A DNA stretch of 64,000 nucleotides from Treponema denticola (GTDB taxonomy: Bacteria; Spirochaetota; Spirochaetia; Treponematales; Treponemataceae). The notes under the pieces are model-generated. The model worked only from the letters and a program-made list of their open reading frames with translations, did no database searches and was not told where the DNA came from. The stretch lies in the NCBI RefSeq assembly GCF_024400535.1, contig NZ_CP038800.1:1612001-1676000 (forward strand), given 5' to 3'. The translations under genes were made by a program, and so were the position numbers. The first letter of the stretch is position 1. Each line of letters starts with the position of its first letter. Positions 34,470 through 43,830 of the stretch are shown here, one piece after another.

Positions 34470-36152
34470 ATGGAAAAAATGCAAAGAACCGTAACCTGCG
34501 GCGGCTTAAATAAGGATTTTGCAGGAAAAACTGTTGTTTTAAACGGCTGGATTCACCGAAAAAGGGATCACGGCGGTATTACTTTTTTAAATTTACGCGA
34601 CCGTTACGGTTTGACTCAGGTGGTTGTGGACGATGATGCAAGCGAAGAATTAAAAGCTCTTGCTATAAGCCTCAAGCAGGAATTCTGTATTGCCGTTGAG
34701 GGGCTTGTAAGGCCGCGCCCCGATTCTATGATAAACAAGGAAATGGCAACGGGAGAAATCGAAGTTAAGGCCTTAAAGATTGAAGTGCTTTCAAAAAGCG
34801 AGGTGCTTCCTTTTCAGATTGACGAAAAAACAAATGCAAACGAAGATTTACGGCTTAAATACAGATATTTGGACTTGCGCTCAAAGGCTATGCAGGAACA
34901 CATTATGTTGCGCTCCAAGTTTACCTTTGCTGTCCGCGAGTTTTTAACTTCAAAAGAATTTTTGGAAATTGAAACCCCGACCTTTATTAAGTCCACGCCG
35001 GAAGGAGCCCGCGACTATCTGGTTCCCTCCCGCCTTTACCCGGGAAAATTCTATGCCCTACCCCAATCTCCGCAGATTTATAAGCAGATTTTAATGGTAT
35101 CGGGCTTTGATAAATATTTTCAGATTGCACGCTGCTACCGCGACGAGGATGCCCGAGGCGACAGACAGCCCGAGTTTACTCAAATCGACCTTGAAATGAG
35201 CTTTGCTTCCCGCGAAGATGTTTTAAGCTTAACCGAAGGGATGATGCAGTATGCTTTTAAAAAGAGCATAAATGTAGACCTTCCAAAAACCTTTGAACGC
35301 ATAAGCTACGATGAAGCTATCGATGTCTACGGTACCGATAAGCCCGATCTCCGTTTTGAAATGAAGATGCAGGATGCAGCTTTTATGGCCGAAATCGGAA
35401 ACTTTGCAGTTTTCAAAGATGCTATTTCTTCAGGCGGAGCCGTCAAGGCCTTGGTTGTAAAAGGACAGGCGGAAGCCTATAGCCGCAAAAAAATTGAAGA
35501 GCTTGAAGCCGCAGCCAAAATATACAAGGCTAAGGGCTTGGCTTGGATTAAGGTAACGGAAGCCGGTGCAAAGCTTGAAGGCGGTATTTCCAAATTCTTT
35601 GAAGGAAAGGAAGCGGAAATTTGCTCAAAACTCGGAGCCGAAAAAGGCGACTTAATTCTTTTTGTAGCCGATAAGTACAAGATTGCCTGTACGGCCTTGG
35701 GAGCCGTCAGAAGCAAGCTCGGAAAGGACTTAGGCCTTTTAAACCCTGCCGAATTTAAATTTGCTTGGATTGTGGACTTCCCCCTCTTTGAATGGAACGA
35801 GGAAGAAAACAAATGGGATCCGGCTCATCACATGTTCTCGGCTCCTCAAGAAAAATATATTGCAACAATGGAAGAAAACCCAGAACCCGTAAAAGGCGAT
35901 CTTTACGACCTGGTCTTAAACGGATATGAGGTAGCCTCCGGCTCCATAAGAATCCACAATCCCGAACTGCAAAAGCGTATCTTTAAGATTGTCGGCTTTG
36001 ACGAAAGCGAAGCAGAAAAGAAGTTCGGCTTTTTAACGGAAGCCTTTAAATACGGTGCCCCGCCACACGGCGGCATTGCTCCGGGACTTGACCGCATAGT
36101 GATGATTATGGCAGGCGAAACCTCGATAAAAGAAGTAATCGCCTTCCCTTAA
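34470..36152 (+). CDS. aspS: Aspartyl-tRNA synthetase, ending at a premature stop
   Basis: 560 codons of a bacterial-type AspRS that charges tRNA-Asp. The N-terminal OB-fold (GWIHRKRDHGGITFLNLRDR) is followed by motif 2 (ARCYRDEDARGDRQPEFTQID), the bacterial GAD insertion (about 300-410) and motif 3 (GLDRIVMIMAG). It ends KEVIAFP then TAA, whereas the family continues with Lys and about 29 more residues. Those residues are present in frame after the TAA (36153-36239). The catalytic core is complete, so the protein may function truncated, or the stop may be a sequencing error or be read through. Confidence 0.9.
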   Translation: MEKMQRTVTCGGLNKDFAGKTVVLNGWIHRKRDHGGITFLNLRDRYGLTQVVVDDDASEELKALAISLKQEFCIAVEGLVRPRPDSMINKEMATGEIEVKALKIEVLSKSEVLPFQIDEKTNANEDLRLKYRYLDLRSKAMQEHIMLRSKFTFAVREFLTSKEFLEIETPTFIKSTPEGARDYLVPSRLYPGKFYALPQSPQIYKQILMVSGFDKYFQIARCYRDEDARGDRQPEFTQIDLEMSFASREDVLSLTEGMMQYAFKKSINVDLPKTFERISYDEAIDVYGTDKPDLRFEMKMQDAAFMAEIGNFAVFKDAISSGGAVKALVVKGQAEAYSRKKIEELEAAAKIYKAKGLAWIKVTEAGAKLEGGISKFFEGKEAEICSKLGAEKGDLILFVADKYKIACTALGAVRSKLGKDLGLLNPAEFKFAWIVDFPLFEWNEEENKWDPAHHMFSAPQEKYIATMEENPEPVKGDLYDLVLNGYEVASGSIRIHNPELQKRIFKIVGFDESEAEKKFGFLTEAFKYGAPPHGGIAPGLDRIVMIMAGETSIKEVIAFP

Positions 36153-36242
36153 AATTCCTTTGCAGTAAGCCCCATGGACGACAGCCCCAGCGAAGTAGAC
36201 CAAAAGCAGCTGGATGAACTCCATTTGGTTATTAAGGAATGA
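36150..36242 (+). other. In-frame AspRS C-terminal tail after a TAA
   Basis: After TAA at 36150-36152 the frame continues for 29 codons (NSFAVSPMDDSPSEVDQKQ, then LDELHLVIKE) to TGA at 36240-36242. This is the expected end of bacterial AspRS (PSPVDEKQLKELHI type). TAA replaces what is normally AAA (Lys) after FP, a single-base difference. The true TGA lies 7 nt before trpS and overlaps its ribosome binding site. Confidence 0.85.
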
Positions 36243-36249
36243 GGTTTAA

Positions 36250-37332
36250 ATGAAAAACATTATTTTGACCGGGGATAGACCCACAGGAAAACTTCATATA
36301 GGGCACTATGTAGGCTCCTTAAAAAACAGAGTAGCCTTGCAGAATTCGGGCAAGTACGACGAAATTTATATTATGATTGCCGATGCGCAGGCTACAACCG
36401 ACAATGCGGATAATCTTGAAAAAGTGCGTACAAGCGTTATCGAAGTGGCGTTGGATTATCTTGCCTGCGGAATAGACCCTCAAAAATCGACAATCCTCGT
36501 GCAGACTCAAATCCCTGAACTTTGCGAGCTTACCTTTTATTATATGAATCTCGTTACCCTGGCCCGTCTCGAACGGAACCCTACGGTAAAAAATGAGATT
36601 AAGCTTAGAGGCTTTAACACAGGTGCCAACGCCGGCGGAAACACTGGTATCCCTGTAGGGTTTTTAACCTACCCTATAAGTCAGGCAGCCGATATTACGG
36701 CCTTTTTGGCAAATACGGTTCCTGTAGGCGAAGACCAGATGCCGATGATTGAGCAAACGCGCGAGATAGTCCGCTCCTTTAATTCTCTTTACGGGGAAAC
36801 CTTGGTAGAGCCCAAGGAGCTTTTGCCTGCAAACAAAACCTGCGGACGGCTTCCCGGAACCGACGGAAAGGCTAAAATGAGTAAGTCGCTCGGCAACTGT
36901 ATTTATATTTCGGACAGCCCCGAAGAAATCAAAAAGAAGGTAATGGGAATGTTTACAGACCCGAATCACCTCCGTGTTGAAGATCCGGGGAAGGTTGAAG
37001 GGAATCCGGTATTTACTTATCTTGACGCCTTTGCCCGAAATGAGCACTTTCCTGAGTTTTGGAGCGATTATTTATGCTTGAATGAGGTTAAGGAGCATTA
37101 CCAAAGAGGCGGCCTAGGCGATGTTAAAATTAAAAAATTCTTAAACAATATTTTACAGGAAGAACTTAGGCCCATCAGGGAAAGAAGAGAAGCCTTTCAA
37201 AAAGACCTCCCTTCCGTTTATCAAATCCTGATTGAAGGCACCAAAAAAGCAAGGGAAAAAGCCGCAGCTACAACTCATTCAGTACGCTCTGCAATGAAAA
37301 TAAACTATTTTGAGGGAATGATAAAAGATTGA
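36250..37332 (+). CDS. trpS: Tryptophanyl-tRNA synthetase
   Basis: 360 residues, class I synthetase. The HIGH motif is LHIGHYVGS after GDRPTGK, the tryptophan pocket is around ADAQATTDN, and KMSKS appears as AKMSKSLGN. Ribosome binding site GAGG lies 6 nt before the ATG. Immediately after aspS, so cotranscribed with it; readthrough or termination at the aspS stop could affect coupling. Confidence 0.95.
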   Translation: MKNIILTGDRPTGKLHIGHYVGSLKNRVALQNSGKYDEIYIMIADAQATTDNADNLEKVRTSVIEVALDYLACGIDPQKSTILVQTQIPELCELTFYYMNLVTLARLERNPTVKNEIKLRGFNTGANAGGNTGIPVGFLTYPISQAADITAFLANTVPVGEDQMPMIEQTREIVRSFNSLYGETLVEPKELLPANKTCGRLPGTDGKAKMSKSLGNCIYISDSPEEIKKKVMGMFTDPNHLRVEDPGKVEGNPVFTYLDAFARNEHFPEFWSDYLCLNEVKEHYQRGGLGDVKIKKFLNNILQEELRPIRERREAFQKDLPSVYQILIEGTKKAREKAAATTHSVRSAMKINYFEGMIKD

Positions 37333-37379
37333 TATTTTTTAAATTAAACTTAAGAAATTTTATAGTAAATTTATCATAC

Positions 37380-37408
37380 TTGAAGCCTCCTACAAAATAA
37401 GCTATAAT
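37380..37408 (+). promoter_or_regulatory. Sigma-70 promoter of the DEAH helicase gene
   Basis: TTGAAG, 17 nt, TATAAT, ending 9 nt before the ATG at 37418, with no ribosome binding site between. Confidence 0.75.
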
Positions 37409-37417
37409 ACTCAATAT

Positions 37418-39955
37418 ATGAAATATAAAAATCTACCGGTATACGAACAAAAAGACAGAATATTGGAAATGCTTGAGCACAATCAGGTAATCGTTGTAGA
37501 AAGCCCTACGGGTTCAGGCAAGACTACCCAGCTGCCGGTTATTTTACATGAAGCAGGCTACAGCCGTTCAGGTATGATAGGCGTTACCCAGCCGAGGCGT
37601 ATTGCAGCCCTTTCGGTGAGCGAATTTATTTCAAAACAGCTTAAAGAGCCGATGCCCGGCCTTGTCGGATATAAGATGAGGTTTGAAGATAAGACTTCAA
37701 GCGATACGAAAATAAAAATAATGACCGACGGCATTCTTTTACAGGAACTAAAACTTGATCCATGGCTCAGCAAGTACTCCGTAATCTTGGTCGATGAAGC
37801 TCATGAGCGTAGCTTAAACATAGACTTTATCTTGGGACTTTTAAAACGGATAATAACGGAGCGCAAGGATTTTAAGGTTATAATTTCGTCGGCCACAATA
37901 AATACAGATCTATTTTCGATGTACTTTGACGGATGCCCCGTAATCAAAATAGATGCCATCACCTACCCCGTTACCCTGATCTTTGACCCCCCCGCGGTTA
38001 AGGCTTCTACCGATACCCAAGAAGCGGAAACGGCCTTGATGGACAAGATAGCCTCGATTGTAGGCCGCATTTTAAGTGAAGGACGGAGCGGTGCCATTCT
38101 GGTTTTTCTTCCGGGGGAAAGAGCTATCAAGGACTGCATTGAAAGACTTTCAAAAGAACCGTGGTACAGGAAACTTTTTATTCTCCCCCTCTACGGCCGT
38201 TTAAGCAAAGAAGAACAAGAAAGAGTTTTTAAATCCCCGCCATTCGGAAAAAAGAAGATTGTTATATCGACAAACATAGCGGAAACATCCATAACGATAA
38301 ATGACATTGCTGCCGTTATAGACTCGGGGCTTGCAAAACTTAACTTTTATAATCCTTTTACCTTTACCTCAAGTTTGGATGAAACCCTCATATCTAAGGC
38401 CTCATGTAATCAAAGACGGGGCAGAGCCGGAAGAACTCAGGAAGGCGTATGCTACCGCCTTTACACCCGCAAGGACTTTGAAACAAGGCAGCTTTATACC
38501 CTCGAAGAAATCTACCGTACAGACCTATCCGAGGTTGTTATGCGTATGGCGGAACTGGGAATTCTAGACTTTGAAAATTTCGACTTTATTTCGCCTCCGG
38601 GTAAAAAAGGCATAATAGGAGCCATAGACACCCTAAACATGCTAGATGCCCTAGAAAGCGACCGCTCTTTAAGCAGCATAGGAAAAATGATGTGTCTTTT
38701 CCCTTTAGCTCCAAGGCAATCCCGAATCATAGTTGAAGCAATTACAAGATACCCCGACCTTGTAGAAGAGGTTTTAATCGCTGCGGCCTTTTTATCGGCA
38801 CGGAGCCCCGTCATCTTTCCTGAAGGCGAAGAAATTGAAGCCCGCAAGGCTCACGCCCTTTTTGATGAACCCCTCGGAGATTTTGCCTCATTCTTAAAGG
38901 TTTTTAGAATGTACTCTCAAGCCCTCGATAAAGAAAGGTTTTGTAAAATTCACTATCTAGATGACAGGGTAATGGCCGAAATAGCCAACATAAAAGAACA
39001 GCTTGAACTCATAGTTTCGGATATGGGAGTACCGATTCTTTCGGGCGGAAAAATGGAACACTACCTTACGGCTATAGCCAAGGGAATGATTCAGTTTGTA
39101 TGCTCGGCTCAGGGAAGGGACTCTTACCGCTCCCTCACAACAGAAAAGATTTTTATCCACCCCGGCTCCTGCATGTACAAGGAAAAAGAACAGTTTATAG
39201 TTGCAGGCGAAATAGTCAGAACTTCGCGCATGTATGCCATGTCGGTTTCTCCTCTTTCAAAAAAGATAATTGAAGAGGTTGCCCCTGCCCTTTTAGAAAG
39301 GAAGGATAAAAGGTCAAAAAAAGAAAAAGACGAACACAGGGCAGAACAAAAAGAAGAAAAGAAAAAGCCGGAAGAAGAAAGCGTTCTTATCGAAGGAACT
39401 CGCTATCTTATCAAAAAAATAAAGGGCAAAAAACACCTTATTCTTCCTTGGAAAGAATTTAAAATTACGGCCGAGACTCTCCGCAAAAAATACAGTGAAG
39501 AAAATCAAAACGGAGCCTTGGAGCAATTAAAGGGCTTGCGGGGAAAAATAGAAATCAATAAGAGCGAACTCCTCTCAGGCGAAAAGATGGACTTAATTTT
39601 AAATGTGGTAAATAATTTTAATATTGAACAGATAGAAAAAACCGAAGATGAAAAGCACTTTGACAAAAATAAAAATTATTTTATTGAAGAAGATTTGGAA
39701 GCCCTTGTAAATTCCTTAAACCTCTTATTTAGAACTACAATAGCAAAAAAGACTACAAAGCAGCTGGGTTTTATAACCCTCTTTTGTGACGGAACAGGAC
39801 ATTTTTGGTTTAAAACTTCAAGAGGTTTTCATACGGCCTTACACGAAAGCCTCGTATCCCTCCAAAGCCTGATTGACCTTGCAGGAGAAAATTTTAACGA
39901 AGACCAAAAAATAATAGTCCGCAATATCTACGGAAAAATGAATAAGATGATTTAA
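37418..39955 (+). CDS. DEAH-box RNA helicase, HrpA/HrpB-like
   Basis: 845 residues. Walker A in VVESPTGSGKTTQLP, the DEAH box in VILVDEAHERS, SAT as ISSATIN, then motif V/VI as STNIAETSITI and QRRGRAGRTQEG. After the core come the HA2/winged-helix region (ALESDRSLSSIGKMMCLFPL) and the OB-like part (FIHPGSCMY). A lysine/glutamate-rich linker (about 625-665) leads to a C-terminal domain of about 180 residues not typical of HrpB. The family remodels RNA or ribosome-bound mRNA. Start is set by the -10 box 9 nt upstream. Confidence 0.88.
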   Translation: MKYKNLPVYEQKDRILEMLEHNQVIVVESPTGSGKTTQLPVILHEAGYSRSGMIGVTQPRRIAALSVSEFISKQLKEPMPGLVGYKMRFEDKTSSDTKIKIMTDGILLQELKLDPWLSKYSVILVDEAHERSLNIDFILGLLKRIITERKDFKVIISSATINTDLFSMYFDGCPVIKIDAITYPVTLIFDPPAVKASTDTQEAETALMDKIASIVGRILSEGRSGAILVFLPGERAIKDCIERLSKEPWYRKLFILPLYGRLSKEEQERVFKSPPFGKKKIVISTNIAETSITINDIAAVIDSGLAKLNFYNPFTFTSSLDETLISKASCNQRRGRAGRTQEGVCYRLYTRKDFETRQLYTLEEIYRTDLSEVVMRMAELGILDFENFDFISPPGKKGIIGAIDTLNMLDALESDRSLSSIGKMMCLFPLAPRQSRIIVEAITRYPDLVEEVLIAAAFLSARSPVIFPEGEEIEARKAHALFDEPLGDFASFLKVFRMYSQALDKERFCKIHYLDDRVMAEIANIKEQLELIVSDMGVPILSGGKMEHYLTAIAKGMIQFVCSAQGRDSYRSLTTEKIFIHPGSCMYKEKEQFIVAGEIVRTSRMYAMSVSPLSKKIIEEVAPALLERKDKRSKKEKDEHRAEQKEEKKKPEEESVLIEGTRYLIKKIKGKKHLILPWKEFKITAETLRKKYSEENQNGALEQLKGLRGKIEINKSELLSGEKMDLILNVVNNFNIEQIEKTEDEKHFDKNKNYFIEEDLEALVNSLNLLFRTTIAKKTTKQLGFITLFCDGTGHFWFKTSRGFHTALHESLVSLQSLIDLAGENFNEDQKIIVRNIYGKMNKMI

Positions 39956-40003
39956 TGAAACCCTCTAAAAACTGAGGTTTTTTGAGGCCTGATTGGAGGT
40001 TTT

Positions 40004-40534
40004 ATGTGGTGGTTAGTTGCTGTTTTGAGCGGTATTTTTGTGTTTTTATTTTTAAAAAAATCGTGGAAAGAGAATTCGGAAGGGGTTAAATTAAACGACG
40101 GAACTGCTGCAGAAGATGAAGCCTTAGATGATGTAGTTGAAATGGAAGATGCTTTTTTTGAAGCTGTCCAATCGGGAAAAAAGGCTGTCAAATTTATGCA
40201 CTTGTTCTATCAAGAAGACTTAATGATGATAAAATCATTATTTCAAAGTGAACATATTCCATACCGTGTTGAAAACGAACATGTAGCTTCGGTTCTTGTA
40301 GGATACGGAGTTACAGGCTTTAACCATACCGACTTTTATATTCTTCGTGAAGATTATGATGATGCATTTAAAATCGTAAAAGAATATGCAGAAAACAAGC
40401 GTTTATCCGGAAAGGTTTCAGGAATGGCGGATAAAATGGGGGCTGTAATTACCGTTTTATTTGCATCAAGTTTTATACCCGATAAACATGAAACCTCAGG
40501 GATAGTGGTTTTTAAACTTGAAGAAGAAGATTAA
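40004..40534 (+). CDS. Membrane-anchored protein with DUF2007-like domain
   Basis: 176 residues. An N-terminal helix (WWLVAVLSGIFVFLFL) anchors it. An acidic linker follows, then a domain with FYQEDLMMIKSLFQSEHIPY--DFYILREDYDDAFKIV, which recalls DUF2007 signal-transducing domains (inference from pattern). Ribosome binding site GGAGG lies 5 nt before the ATG. Its stop is part of the convergent hairpin at 40530-40559. Confidence 0.65.
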   Translation: MWWLVAVLSGIFVFLFLKKSWKENSEGVKLNDGTAAEDEALDDVVEMEDAFFEAVQSGKKAVKFMHLFYQEDLMMIKSLFQSEHIPYRVENEHVASVLVGYGVTGFNHTDFYILREDYDDAFKIVKEYAENKRLSGKVSGMADKMGAVITVLFASSFIPDKHETSGIVVFKLEEED

Positions 40535-40559
40535 TCTTTCAAACTCGAAAAAGATTAAT
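40530..40559. terminator. Convergent hairpin that contains both stop codons
   Basis: ATTAATCTTT pairs with AAAGATTAAT (perfect 10 bp, 10-nt loop). The left arm holds the TAA of the plus-strand gene and the right arm the TAA (minus strand) of the TPR lipoprotein gene. It is probably a bidirectional terminator with minimal spacing. Confidence 0.6.
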
Positions 40560-42219
40560 TAAGCTCTTTTAATTTTTTTAAGAGAGATGCCGCCTGATAG
40601 TTTTTAGGATTTAATTCCAAGGCATAACCTAAGACGCTCATAGCCCTGTCATAGGCCTTTCTTTCATAAAAGATTGAAGCAATCTCATAGTGCAGCATAC
40701 TTTGTCTTTTTTTATCCTTGGTCATAGATGCTGCAAAGCTGTATGAATTAACGGCTGCTTCCGTGTTACCGGACATATAATACATATAGGCAGCATTTAC
40801 AGTTGATGCATAAGCATAGGCCGGAACTTGAGCTGAAACGGCGAAGTATGAAACAGCCTTTTCAAAATCACCGCTCATAGCTGAGGCCAGTCCCGAATAA
40901 AAAGAATCTTCAGGCCTTTTTTCTATATCGGCAATACTAAAACAAGCGTTAAAATCACCGGACTTAGCAAAATACCATTTTGCATATTCACGAATAATCG
41001 GTTCTTTTCCATACTTTTCAATAATTTTCCACATGTCCGCCTTTCCCCGAGCCTGTGAAGAAGGGCTTTTGTCTTTTATCTGATGATATCTGAATTCTTC
41101 TAAAATAAATTTCGGATCAAAATTTGTAAAGCTCATAGCTCTTTTTAACAAATCTTCCGGTGCATAAGTCATTTTAGGGGAAGAAAAATATGTCTCTTCC
41201 ATTTTGAGTGAATAAAACCCCTTAGATTCAAGGTAAGCCGTTATCTCGTCTTGATTATCAAATTCTCTCATAGCAAGAGCTTCTCTAACATATCTGGCAA
41301 TTACAGGATAAAAATTAGGGTATAAGTCTATACATTCTATCAAAAGATCTACACGCTCTTTTTCATCAGGGGCCGTTAATGCCAAATCATAAAATACTAT
41401 GGGAGAGGATTCGGGACTTCTGTCGGCCGCAGCCTGCCAAAAGGCTCTAGCCCTCTCCGTATCACCTTGACCGAAGGCTGCATCGGCAGCAAGCATAAGA
41501 TGAAGCCGTGCATTTTCAGCCGTTTTACCCTCGCCGCCGTCTTTATCCGCATAAACAAGGGAAAAATATAAATCGCCGAAAATAGGCTCAAAAACACCTA
41601 AATCATAAGCAATACAGCTCCAAAAAAAAGGACTTTCCGGAGCTTTATCTTGAGAAATTTCGTAGCGTAAATTATAAGCATCCCTTAAACGCCCTGCAGA
41701 AGCCAATGAAATAGCGGCATTTTTTAAAAAGACCTGATTTTCGGTTTTTTTGTATGCAGCTTTTAAGAGAGAAAAATCCGAATTAAAAGCGTTTAATGCA
41801 ATGTCCGACAATATTGAAGCCTCGGCTCCCAAGGAAGCATATGGAGTACCTTTTAAAAGTTCACAATAAGGAAGAGCATCAGCATAACGGCCGGCGTCTA
41901 TGAGAATTGAAATTAATAAGGCCGGAAGTTCATTAGAAGCGGGAGAATTCTTTATACCGTTTTGCAAGCAGTTTATAGCATCCGGAATTGAATCCAATCT
42001 TAACTGTCTTTTTACAATACTTATATAGTTTGATGAAGTAACAGCTTTTTTTTGAAGACGCCTTAGGCTTTTTAAGGCCTTTGTAGACTGTCCTTTAATT
42101 ATATAAGAATCAACCTTTAAAAGCTCATCAGAAAAAGTCTGCTCATTTGTTTTTACTGAACAAGAAAAGACTAAAAAAATTAAAAAAATAACTTGTATAA
42201 CTATTTTGTATTGCTTCAT
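40555..42219 (-). CDS. TPR-containing lipoprotein
   Basis: 554 residues. Signal peptide with lipobox VFSCS (Cys about residue 20), then TPR-like helical repeats throughout (LLISILIDAGRYADALPYC, ALTAPDEKERVDLL, YSFAASMTKDKKRQSML, AYDRAMSVLGYALELNP). A membrane-anchored repeat scaffold in the periplasm; partner unknown. Lies 11 nt after nusB. Confidence 0.8.
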   Translation of the reverse strand: MKQYKIVIQVIFLIFLVFSCSVKTNEQTFSDELLKVDSYIIKGQSTKALKSLRRLQKKAVTSSNYISIVKRQLRLDSIPDAINCLQNGIKNSPASNELPALLISILIDAGRYADALPYCELLKGTPYASLGAEASILSDIALNAFNSDFSLLKAAYKKTENQVFLKNAAISLASAGRLRDAYNLRYEISQDKAPESPFFWSCIAYDLGVFEPIFGDLYFSLVYADKDGGEGKTAENARLHLMLAADAAFGQGDTERARAFWQAAADRSPESSPIVFYDLALTAPDEKERVDLLIECIDLYPNFYPVIARYVREALAMREFDNQDEITAYLESKGFYSLKMEETYFSSPKMTYAPEDLLKRAMSFTNFDPKFILEEFRYHQIKDKSPSSQARGKADMWKIIEKYGKEPIIREYAKWYFAKSGDFNACFSIADIEKRPEDSFYSGLASAMSGDFEKAVSYFAVSAQVPAYAYASTVNAAYMYYMSGNTEAAVNSYSFAASMTKDKKRQSMLHYEIASIFYERKAYDRAMSVLGYALELNPKNYQAASLLKKLKELN

Positions 42220-42230
42220 CTTAATGAATT

Positions 42231-42641
42231 TTATGATTTATTTTTAATGCTGTCAAGTACCGCATTAACGAATTTATAAGAATCATCGGTTCCAAAATCT
42301 TTAGCCAGATTGATAGCTTCATCTATTACTATCGGGGCCGGAGTATCTTTCTGATATAAAAGAGAATATACACTCAAGCGTAAAATAGCTTTGTCTACAG
42401 AATTAAGCCTTTCAATGACCCAGTTATCCAGATTTTCCGCAATTTTCTTATCTATTTCGGAGATATTTTCTATCGTTCCTAAAACCATCATCTTAGGAAA
42501 AATATAATCATGCAAACCGGGCGCTGATCCGTCTGTCTGCCAAGAAAAAGTCAATAAATCATCAAGGACGGCCCCGCCCATATCCCAAGCAACAAGAGCT
42601 TGAAAAGCGAGAATCCGTCCTCTGCGTCTTCCTATACTCAT
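42231..42641 (-). CDS. nusB: Transcription antitermination factor NusB
   Basis: 136 residues, all alpha. Conserved: RRRGRILAFQALVAWD at the N-terminus and the PAPIVIDEAINLAKDFGTDDSYKFVNAVLD signature at the C-terminus. It acts with NusE (S10) at boxA of rRNA operons. No clear ribosome binding site; the start lies 14 nt after the SurA-like gene stop, so it is probably coupled to it. Confidence 0.92.
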   Translation of the reverse strand: MSIGRRRGRILAFQALVAWDMGGAVLDDLLTFSWQTDGSAPGLHDYIFPKMMVLGTIENISEIDKKIAENLDNWVIERLNSVDKAILRLSVYSLLYQKDTPAPIVIDEAINLAKDFGTDDSYKFVNAVLDSIKNKS

Positions 42642-42655
42642 TTAAGATTTATCAA

Positions 42656-43732
42656 TTACCATGAAAGGAGAGCATCAAGATCTGCATCCTTTTTTAGAAT
42701 TTTACAATTATCATCGGTGCGCAGCTCATTAATCAATTCTTGATTGACTATTTGAATTGCCCTTTGCTGACCTTGTGCTACTAATTGGTTTTTTATAACT
42801 TCATATACTGTAATAGTTTGAGAAGGATCTATAACATCACTGAGTCCTAAAATTTTTACAGGATGTTTTTCAGCTATTAAAAAAAACTGACGGTTATCAG
42901 GCATATCCGTAATATCTGAAACGAAATTTACATCTTTTTCAAAAATCTGTAATAAAGCTTCATGTTGAAGACCTAAGGCTTGTGCTCCCAATTCGTTTTT
43001 TAAAGCATATCTTGATTGAACATTATACCCTTCTTTTTTTGCATTTTTTTCAATTTCAGCTAAGGCCTTAACATTTTTTTTCAATTTGGCATTTAATTCA
43101 TTGATTTTTTTAGTTTCGGCAGCATCATTACCATCTTTTTTAATGCTAATTAAAACAAGCTTAATCATATCAGGACGTAAAAATTGCTGTACATTTAAGT
43201 CATAAACCTTTCTTATATCCGAATCTTGAGGTGTAGCAAGTTTTTGAATTTCAGCGGATTTTTTTGACCAAACATATTTTTCAATTAAAAGCTGCTCTCT
43301 TAACATCTTTTTTGCTTCACTTACATTCATTCCTGTATTTTCTTTTGTAAATTCGTCTAAGGATTTATTATATTCTTGTTTTATTTTTTTTGCAAATTCG
43401 GCTTCAGTTATTTGTACACCCAAATTTTGGCTTATTACCTGTGAAAAATAATCATCTACCTCAGAATTCATAACTTTCACACCTTCTTTTTCTGCAGCTT
43501 GTAACAAAATAGTTCTGTTCATCAAAGCTGTTAAGACACTTTTACGGTCTTCAATACTTGTTTTTTGCTTAGTTTCAAGCTCTAAACTTGCGACTTGCTT
43601 TTTAAGCTGGCCAAGGGTAATAGGTTCTTTTTTAAAAAGATTAACCTGTGCAATAACCTGTAAATCATTTTGGGCAGACAAAAGGCCCAAAAAACCAACT
43701 AACATAACTGCAATAAAAATATTCTTTTTCAT
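42656..43732 (-). CDS. SurA N-terminal-like periplasmic foldase
   Basis: 358 residues with a cleavable signal peptide (ends LLSAQ). The body matches the helical SurA/PrsA N-terminal domain (RKSVLTALMNRTILLQAAEKEGV, SEVDDYFSQVISQN, LREQLLIEKYVW), followed by a parvulin-like segment (QFLRPDMIKLVLISIKKDG) without the full isomerase motif set. It is likely a chaperone for outer-membrane proteins. Ribosome binding site GAGGA precedes the ATG; first gene of the operon with nusB and the TPR lipoprotein. Confidence 0.82.
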   Translation of the reverse strand: MKKNIFIAVMLVGFLGLLSAQNDLQVIAQVNLFKKEPITLGQLKKQVASLELETKQKTSIEDRKSVLTALMNRTILLQAAEKEGVKVMNSEVDDYFSQVISQNLGVQITEAEFAKKIKQEYNKSLDEFTKENTGMNVSEAKKMLREQLLIEKYVWSKKSAEIQKLATPQDSDIRKVYDLNVQQFLRPDMIKLVLISIKKDGNDAAETKKINELNAKLKKNVKALAEIEKNAKKEGYNVQSRYALKNELGAQALGLQHEALLQIFEKDVNFVSDITDMPDNRQFFLIAEKHPVKILGLSDVIDPSQTITVYEVIKNQLVAQGQQRAIQIVNQELINELRTDDNCKILKKDADLDALLSW

Positions 43733-43776
43733 TTTATCCTCATCTATTATCCCATATGGGGATGATTATTTTAAAG

Positions 43777-43800
43777 AAGGCAAAGCCGAAGTTTTGCCTT
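43777..43800 (-). terminator. Hairpin downstream of alaS
   Basis: On the minus strand AAGGCAAA pairs with TTTGCCTT around 8 nt, followed by CTTTAAAATAA. Located 31 nt after the alaS stop; the T-run is short. Confidence 0.5.
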
Positions 43801-43830
43801 ATTAACAAATTGCTCGGCAATAAGTTACAT

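Noticed and set aside
36033-36224. 63-codon minus-strand frame at the end of aspS
   Set aside because: It is antisense to motif 3 and the C-terminal tail of AspRS, which explain the sequence fully.
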